Below are positions 32,001 to 42,279 of a stretch of DNA of 64,000 bases, one piece after another (the first letter of the stretch is position 1; every line of letters begins with the position of its first letter). The notes beneath the pieces are model-generated. The model was not told the DNA's origin, did no database searches, and saw nothing but the letters and a program-made list of their open reading frames with translations. The stretch is from Neodontobutis hainanensis. Lineage: Eukaryota; Chordata; Actinopteri; Gobiiformes; Odontobutidae. The stretch is taken from assembly GCA_024349245.1 (NCBI GenBank), contig JALDNG010000041.1, forward strand, positions 1,356,001 through 1,420,000, given 5' to 3'. Made by a program: the position numbers and the translations under genes.

Positions 32001-35000
32001 TAAAGTGGGTTGAACATTGACTTAGACAATGGCCATTTTAGGAAAAAGTGAGGCAGCTGAAATAGGGGTTCATAGCTGTGAGCACCAGCTGGATATTTTA
32101 GCCTGCAGGAATAATCCTGCCCTCCTGCAGGGAATGCAGCTGGTATTTCAGCAGGGAAGTGATTAAAGACCATTGAGATTTGCCTTGTTACATTACAGTC
32201 TCACCAGGACTTCTGGGAATGCTTCCTAGCCAGTAGGAACCAACCAATTACAGAGTTACTAATTATATCATGTTACAGTAATGCTTTTTTTTTTTTTAAA
32301 CATTTTGATGAACCGAGCTAAACTGCTTGTTTTAATTGCTTGACACCTGCAATATGTTTTCATGCTTACTTAGGACAATAGGAGACAAAATTGGAGAAGC
32401 GAAAGCCAGTGGCAACCTTGGAAACACCTTAAAAGTGTTGGGACGCTTTGATGAGGCTGTTGTCTGCTGCCAAAGACACCTAGATATTTCTCAAGAGCAG
32501 GGTGACAAGGTAACTTTGACTTTGAACTTTGATTATTTATAGCACCATAAACTAATGACTTTTTTCTCATTTGTTTTATAATCTCACTTGTTCTTCTTTT
32601 GTCTCCTGTAGGTGGGAGAGGCCAGAGCGCTGTATAACATAGGGAATGTGTTTCACGCTAAAGGCAAGCAGCAGCTATGGGGCTGCTCCCAGGAACCAGG
32701 GGACCTACCTCCTGATGTCAGAGACACTTTACAAAAAGCAACTAGTTTTTATGAGTATGTTACTTTAAGGTCACAAAACTCAAAATGGCCAACAGTGCAG
32801 TTTACTGAATATACTTATTACAAATATAAATAGGTAACTTCAATTTTATTGACCTTAAAGTGTTAGTTTGTGTTAATTTTTCCAATTATTAAGTATTTTT
32901 AATTTAGAAGTACTTTTAAAAGAAATTCTAAAGGAGACCATAGTACATGCTCATATATATCATTTGTACTTGTCTTGTTAGGATGAATTTGTGTTTGGTT
33001 AAAGAACTTGGAGACAGAGCTGCACAGGGGCGGGCCTATGGTAACCTTGGCAACACCCACTATCTGCTCGGGAACTTTGTGGAAGCAATTAAGTTCCATC
33101 GTCAGGTAAGAACTTCGGTTTTGCCAGCAGTGGTCTCAAGAAACACACATGAATGGTATTTATTTTGTCTACCTAAACATTAAAACAATTACAACAGTTT
33201 ACCTCTGAGATACCATTCCTTCAGTGCACACATAGTATAATTGTTGCTGTAAGTACAAATAAAGGTTATATAATTTGTATTACTCTATGTTTAGTCATTC
33301 AAATGTTCAATTATGTTAATAATAAGAATTAATGTTCTTTATCCATGTTTCCTTCCTCAATAGTAGCTAAGAATTTATTTATGCAGACACATATTGCTTT
33401 TTCTTTCCTTACAAAGGAACTATCATATAAAGGAAGCATATTTTAAACACATTTTCTTCATATTTCTGACATAGTCTTTCTAACTGTGTTGGACAATAAC
33501 AACCTAATTTTACTTTTCTTTTTTATTTACAGCGATTGTCTATTGCCAAAGAGTTTGGGGACAAAGCGGCAGAAAGACGAGCCTACAGTAACCTAGGCAA
33601 TGCCTTGATATTCCTTGGGCAGTTCAACACAGCCACAGAGTACTACAGGTGAGACTAAAGGACATACTGACACCTAGTGGAGAATAAAAGACAGTGCACA
33701 CAAATAAGCAAAAACACCTGAAATAATTGTCAGTTTTACATGTGACTCAGATAAAAGATGGTTTGCAACTTTGGCAATAAAAGTAGCAGACTTGACCATT
33801 CATTTAGTTGAGCAAGCAAAAAAAATATAAAGCAGGAACTAGTCACATGGTATGTTTGACAGAAACAGTGGTTTACTGATGGTTTCAAGATTCTGAGATA
33901 TTACCTGTTTTGCCCCATTGCTGTAGACAAAACAAGAGAGAATGCCTATCTGTGGTTTTACAATGTAAAAACTATAAATATGTTTTTTAACCTTTCAGAT
34001 GTATACAAATTTAAATGTCTATGTTAAACACATAATTTCCTTTTAATAGAAAAACCTTGCAACTGTCCAGGCAGTTGAGGGACCAAGTTATGGAGGCCCA
34101 GGCATGTTACAGCTTGGGAAACACTTACACTCTTCTGCAGCTTTATGAAAAGGCCATAGAGTACCACCTAAAACACCTGTACATAGCCCAGGAGCTGACT
34201 GACAGGTAAATGAACCCAGCTCAAACATTCAACATGTTCATCATGGTCCTTGGGAATGTTTTTAACATCTATTCATCTGTTATGTCTCATCAGAGTTGGT
34301 GAAGGTCGAGCATGTTGGAGTCTAGGAAATGCTTATGTGTCTTTGGGAAACCACAAACAAGCTCTGCACTATGCCCGAAAGCATCTCGACATCTCTAAAG
34401 AAGTGTGACTTTTTTCACAGACCACAACATTTTATTTTATTAAATATGTTTGCCTTATTACGTTAACCACCAAATCTAACAATATCTTTGCCTGTTTTTA
34501 AGATTGGGGACAAAAATGGAGAACTGACAGCCAGAATGAATGTGGAACAGCTGATGGAGGTGCTAGGTGTCAATGAGAGTGACCTTTCACCTTCAAGTTC
34601 AGAGTTTGAGATGCAAGGTGACACTGGGGTTATTTTTTGTCCCTAATAAACTTTAAATCATAGCAATAAAACACAAAATGTGAAGGTTTTATTTAGTTTG
34701 ATGTAATGTCTGATAGGCATACAACATTTTGTTTTTTATACTTTTTTATACCAACAAGAATTAAAACCTTTTTGTGTATGTATGAAAAAAGAATTTTAAG
34801 TTTTTAACAGTAACTTGTCCGTTTAAAAGAATGGCCTCTGGGATATTAAGAAAATAAATTTGCAGAACATGGTTGTATCTCCTGCCCCTTCCCCATGAAG
34901 ACGATATCTTTAGCATTTATTTATTCATTTACATTTCTTTGATTTAGTTTTAGAAAAACTGTTAAAAGTCTTTTTTTCTCTTTCTCTTGCTGATTTGTGA

Positions 35001-38000
35001 TATGTGTTATCTGGGCCTTTGGCAATGGGACACCCTTGTTCCAACTTCCAACCACTCTGCATGCTGGCAGACGGTTTCTTATTCATACTGTGTGCCTAGC
35101 TGTCTGACTAAACCTCATTTTCAAAGTGTGTTATGAGACTAGGGCTAAAATGATGCATCCAAAAAACAAACACAAAAAGTGTATTGTCGACTTTACATTT
35201 AAAGGTCTTAGATGTACTCGAACAAAACATTTCATTGAATTGATTGTTTTTTTAGGAGCAAGACCCAAACTAAGCAAGAGAAACAGCATGGACAGTGTTG
35301 AATTGTGGAAATACTCTTCAAATAAGGTGACTTTATATTTTGTTGCTCAGTATTTTGGTAAATGACCTGTAATATATCTTCACCACTAACTAAGCTTCAA
35401 CTCCTTCCACCAATATGTTCTTTTAATGCAGAATGGTGAGAACCAATATGTAGAAAATATACCCAGGAGATCCAAAAGTCAACAGTCGCAAGCTTGTAGG
35501 AAAGCCTATACCAACAGTCAGTCATCAGATGAAAGGTTGTGGCTGGACTCTCCTGTGGACACTGATGACATCATGGTGCAAGTTCAACCTCCAGTGCCAG
35601 TGAGTTATAGTATATATGCCTCTCATAAACAGCACACAAATCACAATAACAATAACCATTTTTTAAACAAGGTTTAAACTTTTTTTTTTTTTTTTTAAGA
35701 AAATACAGTTCTGCTAACTTGAAATTTGTGAACATTTTCTTTTCTTGTCTTGCCATCCCTACTGGTCACCAGGGCTTCTACTAAAATAGACAGTAGAGGA
35801 TATTAAACACGTTGATACATGGTTAAATTAGAAAGATTTTCATTAATTTCCCTCGTGGTTATACATAATGATAGAAGTCAGCTCTTTTTATGAACTAGAT
35901 GTGTTACCTAGATACTATCTTGCACATCTGTCCCAAAATGTAGTGTCTTAATTATGCCTTTCTTTGGTTGGGGTAATTGTTATAAACAGATGAGTGATCT
36001 GATAGAACAGTGAAAATAAATTGCTATGTTGTGATAGATTTTCACAGAGGAATGGCAGTGGCTAATTTAGAGTTTGAAATCCTGCTGGCATTGTTGCATA
36101 AGTTTTTCTAAAAAAAAGCCTCAGTAACACTTTGATACTACACTTGATACATTGTATCTACCTCTTTAAGTACAATGTAACACACTGTGTAACATGTAAT
36201 AACATGTATCTACATAGTACACCCCTGCCCTAACCCTACCTACATTATGGAAGTACACATAATTGCACTATGTATGCACTATATATTACAAGTTATTACA
36301 GTTTGTTACACAGTGTGTTACATTGTACTTAAGGAGGTAGATACAATGTGTCAAGTGTATTGTAAAATAAAGTCTGACCAAAGCCTTCGCCTTTCCATGA
36401 ACTTAAATGCAAGAATTTATTGACACTGAATGTCCAGTCGCTGGGTTCGTCACTTCTTGGTATCATGTCATGTTAGTTGGCAGTAACTGTAATGCATTGT
36501 TTTTGTTGCTACATTTAGCTCATTTATTTCAGATTATTACATTTTCCTAAGGCTATTTCTTTGACTGATGAATGCCAGTATGTATTAGCTTGATAGTGTC
36601 CTCAAGATATAATGTCTTAATTTGCATGGAGGCTTTTTTGGCTTGTTTTTATTGTTATCTAATCTTGACTGTGAATTCAAAGTCTTTCTCAAGCTTTAAA
36701 GACAACATAGGTGGCAGTTTTTATTTATTTTTTACTTTAAGTGATCTGTTTGACATTTGTGTACAATAATAACAATATCCCTTTTGAGGAAAAAATGCTG
36801 TAAAATCACAAGATGTTTTAAACGAGGTAATCGTCATCCTCACTACCCCATTCACACAACTTTGTGCTTTTTTGCTCGGTGTTCGTCATCGTGCATACCC
36901 TTTCACCCCCTTGTTGAATCTCTGTGGCCTACTTGATTAATTGGACAATTGCAGAGAGGGGTTGTGAGGAGAGCTACACAGACCAAGGACAGAGGGCACA
37001 AACCACAAGCTAAAAGTTACAGCTGTTAATTCCAGAAGGAAATCATAATTTTGCTTAAATGGCATAGACCGTGTTACCGTAGTGGAGAAGTTTATTAATG
37101 GGCCTCCAGTAATGGTTTCATTGTAAAAGATTTAGTCATGTGAGTTTCTAAAGAATGTGTTGGTGTCATACAAGGACATTATCAACATTTTTAGATGCTG
37201 CCCGAGTTGCCTTGTTTAAATTCCAACTGTACCACACTGCTGCTTTACTTCTTCCTCTTTCTTTCCCCTGTGCTGCTAATTTGACCTTGATCAGAACACT
37301 GCCCCCCTTCCCCCCACGGTCACCCCTCTGCCTCCAATAATGAGTTGTTTTCCCACAGTGGATGAACAGGGCAGAAATGGCCGGGTGGAGGTCTGTAGAG
37401 CGAGGGATGGGCAGAGCGAGTAGGAGACCGGGAGGAGGAGGTGCTGAAGGGGAGGCGTTTAAAGGGAGGCTAAAACAGAGGGATACAAGAGAAGAGAAAA
37501 TTAGAGAGACGCACTGGTGTACAGCAGGAGAGAGAGTCATGTAGTGTTAGTGAGGGCAGGGGAGAAGGTGCCTTGAGCCATATATTTACAGAAATGAGAG
37601 AGTTCTTCTGGTAAGATATGCATTTGTGTTTTGCAATTTTATTTATAACATTCAATAACAATTTGACCATGGTAATCTATAGACTTTATGTCTTTTAGGT
37701 TTTGCACTGAATTGTGTTTTTATTGATCAAATTTAGTTGTAAATAGTAATTGTGCAGTAATAAGTGCTGGTTCTTAAAAAAAAGTGGGACTTGTATGCTG
37801 AAACAAAAAAGAAAGGCATCATTGACTGCTTAGATTTTTATCAAGAATCTGACTAAAATCAGGTGTCTGCTGACTCTGACCTACTTCACACATTGCTTTC
37901 AGGAAAAAAGACCTCTCTGTTCACTAGTTAGTGGTAAATGTTGGCTTCTATATTTTGATGAAATAGCTTTAAGAAGCTGTTAAAAGGCTTTTTTGGTGTG

Positions 38001-40192
38001 GTCTCTACCAGTCGCTTTTTGTCTGTGATTTTCATTAACCAGCTGATATTTGTCAGCAATAGTTTCAAAGTGATTTAAAATAAGGATAAATATTAAGACA
38101 CAAGTTATTTTGCAGATGTTTAATCTAATATGTGTATATGCTCTCAGTTTTTGCTATTTTAGTAGTTGCAAGTTTGCTGTCAAACTGAATTATGAGGTTG
38201 GTTGGTTATATCTCTTTTTAAATAAAACTTTGTTGAAGGGTGGACCAAAGGCTCATTCAAATTTAGAGCTATATGGAAGACAAGTACTGCTTTTCTGTTG
38301 TAAAAAAACTACAGCAGGGTTTGGATGACATTTTGCTTATTTAGTTTATGTAGTCCACAGTTGTATTTACCTTGCTCTGTCATGCCAACTAATTTTTATT
38401 CATAACCATGAACCTGAAACCCCACATATTTCTGTTGTCCTAGGGAGATGTAATAAATTCCACATGTGCTTTGCAGCCTCATTTTATTTGTACCTTATAC
38501 TGTCATAGAACAATATATACTGGGGTTGCAGTGCATAACAGATCAGGTAGAAAAAACATAATTTGGCGTTTTCTAGAAAAGCACCAATCTTTTAATCTCT
38601 ACCTCAGACTGATTATTAATGGCATTATTGTGTATTATTGAAGTTCATTGCATAGATTACAACCTAAAAAACGTAATATATCTCTCCAACACAGCAGTGA
38701 TATGTGTTCAAAGTACATTTATCTTTAATAAAGTTTGAGAAGAAATAGACAATAATGTAAGAAATGCTTTAATAGATGAATGTTATAAAAGGTTATGACT
38801 AAATAAACAGCATGCATCAACATGGTGTTCTAAATGCAATACTCTCTTGTTACATAGACAACCCCCATGTGGGTCAGTGCACTCAAATGTTAATGGGCAG
38901 ATATTTTTACACCACTTTTTATAATATCATACCACCTTTAATATCTAGGCCAATGTATACCAGGAAGGCCCTTCATTATGATTTAATCAGATTATGAATG
39001 TGCTAAACAAGCTGCTCTTCTTTACAGTCCACTTTATTCATGGCATGATTAACAAAGCAGATTTAGCTTTAGGTAATGTAATATACAAAGCACTAGTAGT
39101 GGAGCTACTACAGGGACGAATTTATTTACAGGGAAGAATTTATTGTGACTGTGACAAATTGTTGAATAGAAAAAGACAAATTGCTCATTTCATGTCAAAT
39201 GTTAATATTTTCATAAATAAAAATAGAAAAACAACATGTACATCCAAAGCAAATGCTGGCACCAGAACAATTCATAAGAAAGGTAGGCTCCGCACAACAA
39301 AGGAAAATCACAGATGTGACGTTTCGGGTTAGTGCCCTTCATCAGACAGTATTTTCTAACGAGACACCAGTAGCATAAGTAACGTCTTACGCATTTAAGG
39401 TAATTTTTTTATGAAAGTTAAATAGACTTTTCTTCATTTTTATTCAGAAGTTGCCCCGCGATCCCTCTGATGAGGACTGCTTTTTCGACCTCCTCAGTAA
39501 GTTCCAGAGCAGTCGCATGGATGACCAGCGCTGCCATTTAGACAATTCACAGGACGAAGACAACAGAGAAAGCTCCAATTTAACGCCGCCACTGAATGAG
39601 ATGATAGGTTAGCTGACATTAGTCTTTTTTATATATATTTTTTTTTTTTTTACTTTCAAATGCCATGGATGTCCTTATTCATGTTTCCTTTCAGATCCTG
39701 CAATTACCACATCTCCCCAGACTGAGGAGCTGTTTGATTTAATTGCAAGCTCCCAAAGTCGACGCCTGGATGACCAGCGGGTTAATGTTGGGAACCTTCC
39801 AGGCCTGAGGATTACCCATAACAATCTGGGTCACTTAGTGGGTGAGGGAGATCACCAAGAACCCAGTGATGACTTTTTTAATATGCTTATTAAATGCCAA
39901 GTAAGTTACTATTAAAAATTAAATGCACACTTTTAGAATACACCTTTTTGGCAATTTTGTTTATCTCTAAATTGATTTATCTGTGTAATAGTCATCGAGG
40001 ATCGATGACCAACGGTGCTCCCCACCAGAAGGGGGCCCCCACGCCCCCACAGTGCCTGATGAGGATTTCTTCAGTCTGATCCAGAGGGTGCAGGCTAAAC
40101 GTATGGATGAGCAACGGGTCCACTTGCCATCAGAGGAACAGGACAGTCCCCATTCTCCAGACCCTGAACCTCCTGGAAGTGTTTCCAGCTAG
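25069..40192 (+). CDS. gpsm1: G-protein-signaling modulator 1 (AGS3)
   Basis: A guanine-nucleotide dissociation inhibitor and scaffold that binds GDP-bound G-alpha-i/o through GoLoco motifs and binds NuMA, Inscuteable or LKB1-type partners through TPRs, at the cell cortex and in the cytosol. Coding exons are 25069-25130, 31109-31330, 32374-32509, 32612-32754, 32982-33105, 33533-33648, 34050-34205, 34294-34402, 34503-34617, 35256-35326, 35432-35599, 39448-39607, 39695-39900 and 39992-40192. Every junction is GT-AG and phases close to 662 residues (human GPSM1 about 675). TPRs cover about residues 21-385, beginning MEASCLELALEGERLCKAGD. Four GoLoco motifs lie at about 481-503, 538-556, 585-604 and 619-638, each ending DDQR or DEQR. 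GPSM1 rather than GPSM2 is indicated by SRQLRDQ, LPGLRITHNN, DDFFNMLIKCQSSRIDDQR and the lhx3 neighbour. The start MAQSAANGVEQD is tentative: an in-frame ATG without stop lies at 24877. Confidence 0.95.
25971..26025. repeat. CA dinucleotide microsatellite
   Basis: An uninterrupted CA tract of about 27 units in gpsm1 intron 1. Confidence 0.97.
27831..28035 (+). mobile_element. SINE-like element in gpsm1 intron 1
   Basis: The element begins TTGGGCAGCACGGTGGCACA, then CAGCAAGAAGGTCCAGGGTT and TGATCCCAGG (B-box-like), and continues with TGGAGTTTGCATGTTCTCCC. It ends CTGGATAAATAAAGGTTAAA with AAATAA units, a tail shared with L2/CR1-mobilised SINEs. Part of the tRNA-like head is deleted compared with the minus-strand SINE at 21863-22269. 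Confidence 0.75.
28676..29040 (+). repeat. Unclassified dispersed repeat, copy 1
   Basis: About 360 bases are shared with 51681-52090 in the same orientation, including AAACTATCCAAAACTGGCAA, GTTTGGAAGAAAAA, CATTTTAGTGCATTTT, GGTCCAGTGTATTGGC and TATCAGAGTTTTCTGTCC. The ends are weakly inverted (AGCGTAACCTTTA against GTAACTTTAAA read in reverse), suggesting a non-autonomous DNA transposon. No coding capacity is visible. It lies in gpsm1 intron 1 and carries CCACTAGGTGGCAC at 28697-28710. Confidence 0.8.
31109..34617 (+). CDS. gpsm1: gpsm1 TPR-encoding exon block
   Basis: Eight exons encode the tandem tetratricopeptide repeats. Repeated cores such as LSAIYSQLGNAYFYLKEY, ASGNLGNTLKVLGRFDEA, ALYNIGNVFHAKGK, AYGNLGNTHYLLGNFVEA, AYSNLGNALIFLGQFNTA, CYSLGNTYTLLQLYEKA and CWSLGNAYVSLGNHKQA are all readable. 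Introns are short, mostly 90-1040 bases. The block ends with the GELTARMNVEQLMEVLGV segment that closes the TPR domain in AGS3 and LGN. Confidence 0.95.
31500..31742 (-). mobile_element. tRNA-derived SINE in gpsm1 intron 2
   Basis: The minus strand begins with a tRNA-like unit: GTGTCTTAGTGGTAGAGCAG (A-box-like) and GGCAGTTCGATTCCCGC (B box) 43 bases apart. TCCTTGGGCAAGACATCCAC and CCAGTGTCCGTAGCTGTGG follow, and it ends near an ACCATATATAG-type tail. Its head and body differ from the DANA-like SINEs elsewhere in the window, so it is a second SINE family. Confidence 0.75.
36121..36375. mobile_element. Palindromic MITE in gpsm1 intron 11
   Basis: Two arms of about 100 bases are near-perfect reverse complements around a short centre at about 36222-36266. 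The left arm contains CATTGTATCTACCTCTTTAA, then GTACAATGTAACACACTGTG. The right arm contains CACAGTGTGTTACATTGTAC, then TTAAGGAGGTAGATACAATG. There is no coding capacity, so it fits a foldback non-autonomous DNA transposon. The superfamily is not assigned. Confidence 0.88.
39210..39360 (-). mobile_element. Penelope-like or hammerhead-like repeat scrap
   Basis: The minus strand reads CTGATGA, A, GGG, CACTAA, CCC, GAAAC, GTC at 39345-39318. This is the CTGATGA-stem-GAAA arrangement of hammerhead ribozyme cores found in Penelope-like retroelements. Flanking words such as TTGTGCGGAGCCTACC suggest a dispersed repeat. No reverse transcriptase or GIY-YIG remnant is visible, and an unpaired A precedes the three-pair stem II, so function is doubtful. 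Confidence 0.4.
39448..40192 (+). CDS. gpsm1: gpsm1 GoLoco-encoding exons and stop
   Basis: Three exons encode all four G-protein regulatory motifs. The third is split by an intron: FFNMLIKCQ ends exon 13 and SSRIDDQRC opens exon 14. Each motif keeps the acidic-aromatic start (DCFFDLL, EELFDLI, DDFFNML, EDFFSLI) and the DQR or EQR triad whose Arg contacts bound GDP. The C-terminus reads PDPEPPGSVSS followed by TAG. Confidence 0.95.
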
Positions 40193-41315
40193 GAGAGGGT
40201 GAATAATCCTGCACATTAACAAAGAAAATGCCACATCAGAAAAACAAGAAAAAAGCAGGCGAGGAGCCAGCATTTGACAAGAGGACTGAAAAGAAAATTA
40301 AAAGCATTTTAACTAACAAGGTCAATGTGCAAAAATTGGTGCCCTGTCAAATGTTGCTCATTGTATCTAAAATGTATAACAAAAAAAAGGTATTTTCCCT
40401 CTCCTACGTGGATAAATCCTGTTAGCAATGCTTAGAACTAACATGTTGTCAATACAATGCCTTAATCAGCAGTCCGTTCATCTCCCGTACAATCTGGACT
40501 AATGTGAAAACTCATGGGAATTTCTCATAATTATTGACAAATCTTTCAGATCTAACAATATTAATGATAATGCTTTTTAATTTCAACCTCTTGTAGAGAC
40601 TGGTGAATAGGCTAACAGTATTAGCAGCATCCTCCATTCAGTGTTTAACAACCTTACTTGGCTAATCCACTAATCATATTGAATTTTGGTCATGAAAAAA
40701 ATCACTCTTTCATCTTGATTCTATTCTAATTTTCAAGCATCCATTAAATTTTTTTGGTACAGTGAAAAAATAAATTTCCTACATTAACATAGTGTCTCAG
40801 ATGATCCAATTCATTTTGCTTGGCTTTTAAAGTGACCACTGTTTTAAGTCCATAATGTTCTTAACACCTGTTATAAGCTGCCAATATTAAAAATCCTTTG
40901 AGTGACAGTGGATGAACAAGACAAGTTTGTTTTTTTATCAAGAACACGTGTCACTGAAGTTTTACTGCTAGTGTTTCCTTGGCGTCAAAGTGTTCAAGTG
41001 CATTAATGTTATGGTAGGTCTGGGTGTCTGACTGTGTACAATACATTGGGATATATTTTTTGCAGTTTACCATATGCACATCATAGAGTGAGCCATACAT
41101 ACTATATATTCTTTAATTTTGTATCTAAACAAGGCAAGTTTGGAACCATGAATTCTGTATTTCACTACTCCTAATTATTCTTTTACAATTATGTATTTTT
41201 AGGACATTTTCAAACAGACCGTACTTTCCATTGCCATTAAATGTACATAAATGTACATAAACTGTTTTGTATTTATGTTCCATTTTAGGACATAAACATG
41301 TCCGCTCATGCTTTT

Positions 41316-41321
41316 AATAAA
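41316..41321 (+). terminator. gpsm1: Candidate gpsm1 polyadenylation signal
   Basis: AATAAA lies 1.1 kb past the gpsm1 stop and is followed by a GT-rich tract (TGTGTCATGTTGAATGTG) at the usual distance. An earlier AATAAA near 40769 could define a shorter 3' UTR. Confidence 0.5.
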
Positions 41322-41499
41322 ATGTTCCAGATGGTCACTTTCCCTATGTGTCATGTTGAATGTGATTTCTGTTGTTGCTTAGTTTAGTTCATTTTAGCAA
41401 GAAAACCTGCAAACAGGAGAGTAAACTTTAAGAAAGGCTTGAGCAGGTCAGCCAAACAGTCACAACAACCTACAACTCAATACAATATCTAAAATACAG

Positions 41500-42077
41500 G
41501 AAGTAATATTTTACTTTTCCCACAATCCTACCCCCAAATCACCCATATCCATCTCCACTGACCCCATAACCATCACGGACTCTTTCACATTCTTGGACAC
41601 ACATCACCAACACACTCAAATAGAAACTGCACTCGGACAAAATCTACAAAAAAGCCAATAAAAATATTCTTCCAAAATCCCAGCCCCTCCCAGCCATTAA
41701 AACATATCATAGAAGCAGATCACAACGAGCATCAAAAATCACCTCGCACCCCTCACCCTGCACATCGTCTCTTTCGACTGATGCCCTCTGGGAGGCGCTA
41801 CAGATCCCTGCACACTAAAACGTTCAGAAATAGTTTCATCCCCACTGCCATAAGAACACTAGACCAGATCACAAATTAGAGATTACTTGTACTTTTCCAT
41901 GTCTTTCTATGTATTTGTATTTATTGTCTGAAATGTTTGTCTGTAATTGTCATTATTATTGTTCTAGCTGTTGACACAAATGATTTGAGCTTAATGTCAT
42001 GCTGTACCGAGAGCAAATTCCATCAACTTGTTGTGTGGCCATTATTAAACTACTCTGATTCTGATTGTGATTACCCA
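41500..42077 (+). mobile_element. Decayed LINE 3' fragment
   Basis: The remnant reads ITDSFTFLDTHITNTLK, a stop, then KLHSDKIYKKA in one frame near 41570-41660. Further on, around 41755-41870, it reads HRLFRLMPSGRRYRSLHTK and FRNSFIPTAIRTL, both typical of the C-terminal part of fish non-LTR retrotransposon ORF2. The 3' end is a CTGATT-type short repeat (TACTCTGATTCTGATTGTG). Stops and an internal deletion make it inactive. The clade is not assigned. Confidence 0.75.
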
Positions 42078-42237
42078 AGTGCTTGACCTCTTCTTAACCC
42101 CACATCGGCCCCGCTCTGAATCTCATTTTACGTCTGACTTCTCTTGTCCATCTTCAGTTCTCTCCAGCACTCACCCTTCTCTTCTTGTGTTTCCTTTTAC
42201 CCAGAATGCACCACTGCCTGAGCAGGCTCAGCTGAGC

Positions 42238-42247
42238 TATATAAAGG
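42238..42247 (+). promoter_or_regulatory. Candidate TATA-box promoter upstream of ak1
   Basis: TATATAAAGG is a strong TATA box directly preceded by a CAGCTG E-box in a local GC-rich patch. It lies 2.3 kb upstream of the ak1 start codon. A transcript starting near 42268 could end its first exon at a GTCAGT donor (42361) and splice to the ak1 acceptor at 44552. AK1 is a muscle-enriched enzyme, so an E-box next to a TATA box is plausible. No transcript evidence is available. Confidence 0.3.
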
Positions 42248-42279
42248 CTTACCATGGGGGAGGGAGGGCTGCCGTGCAG

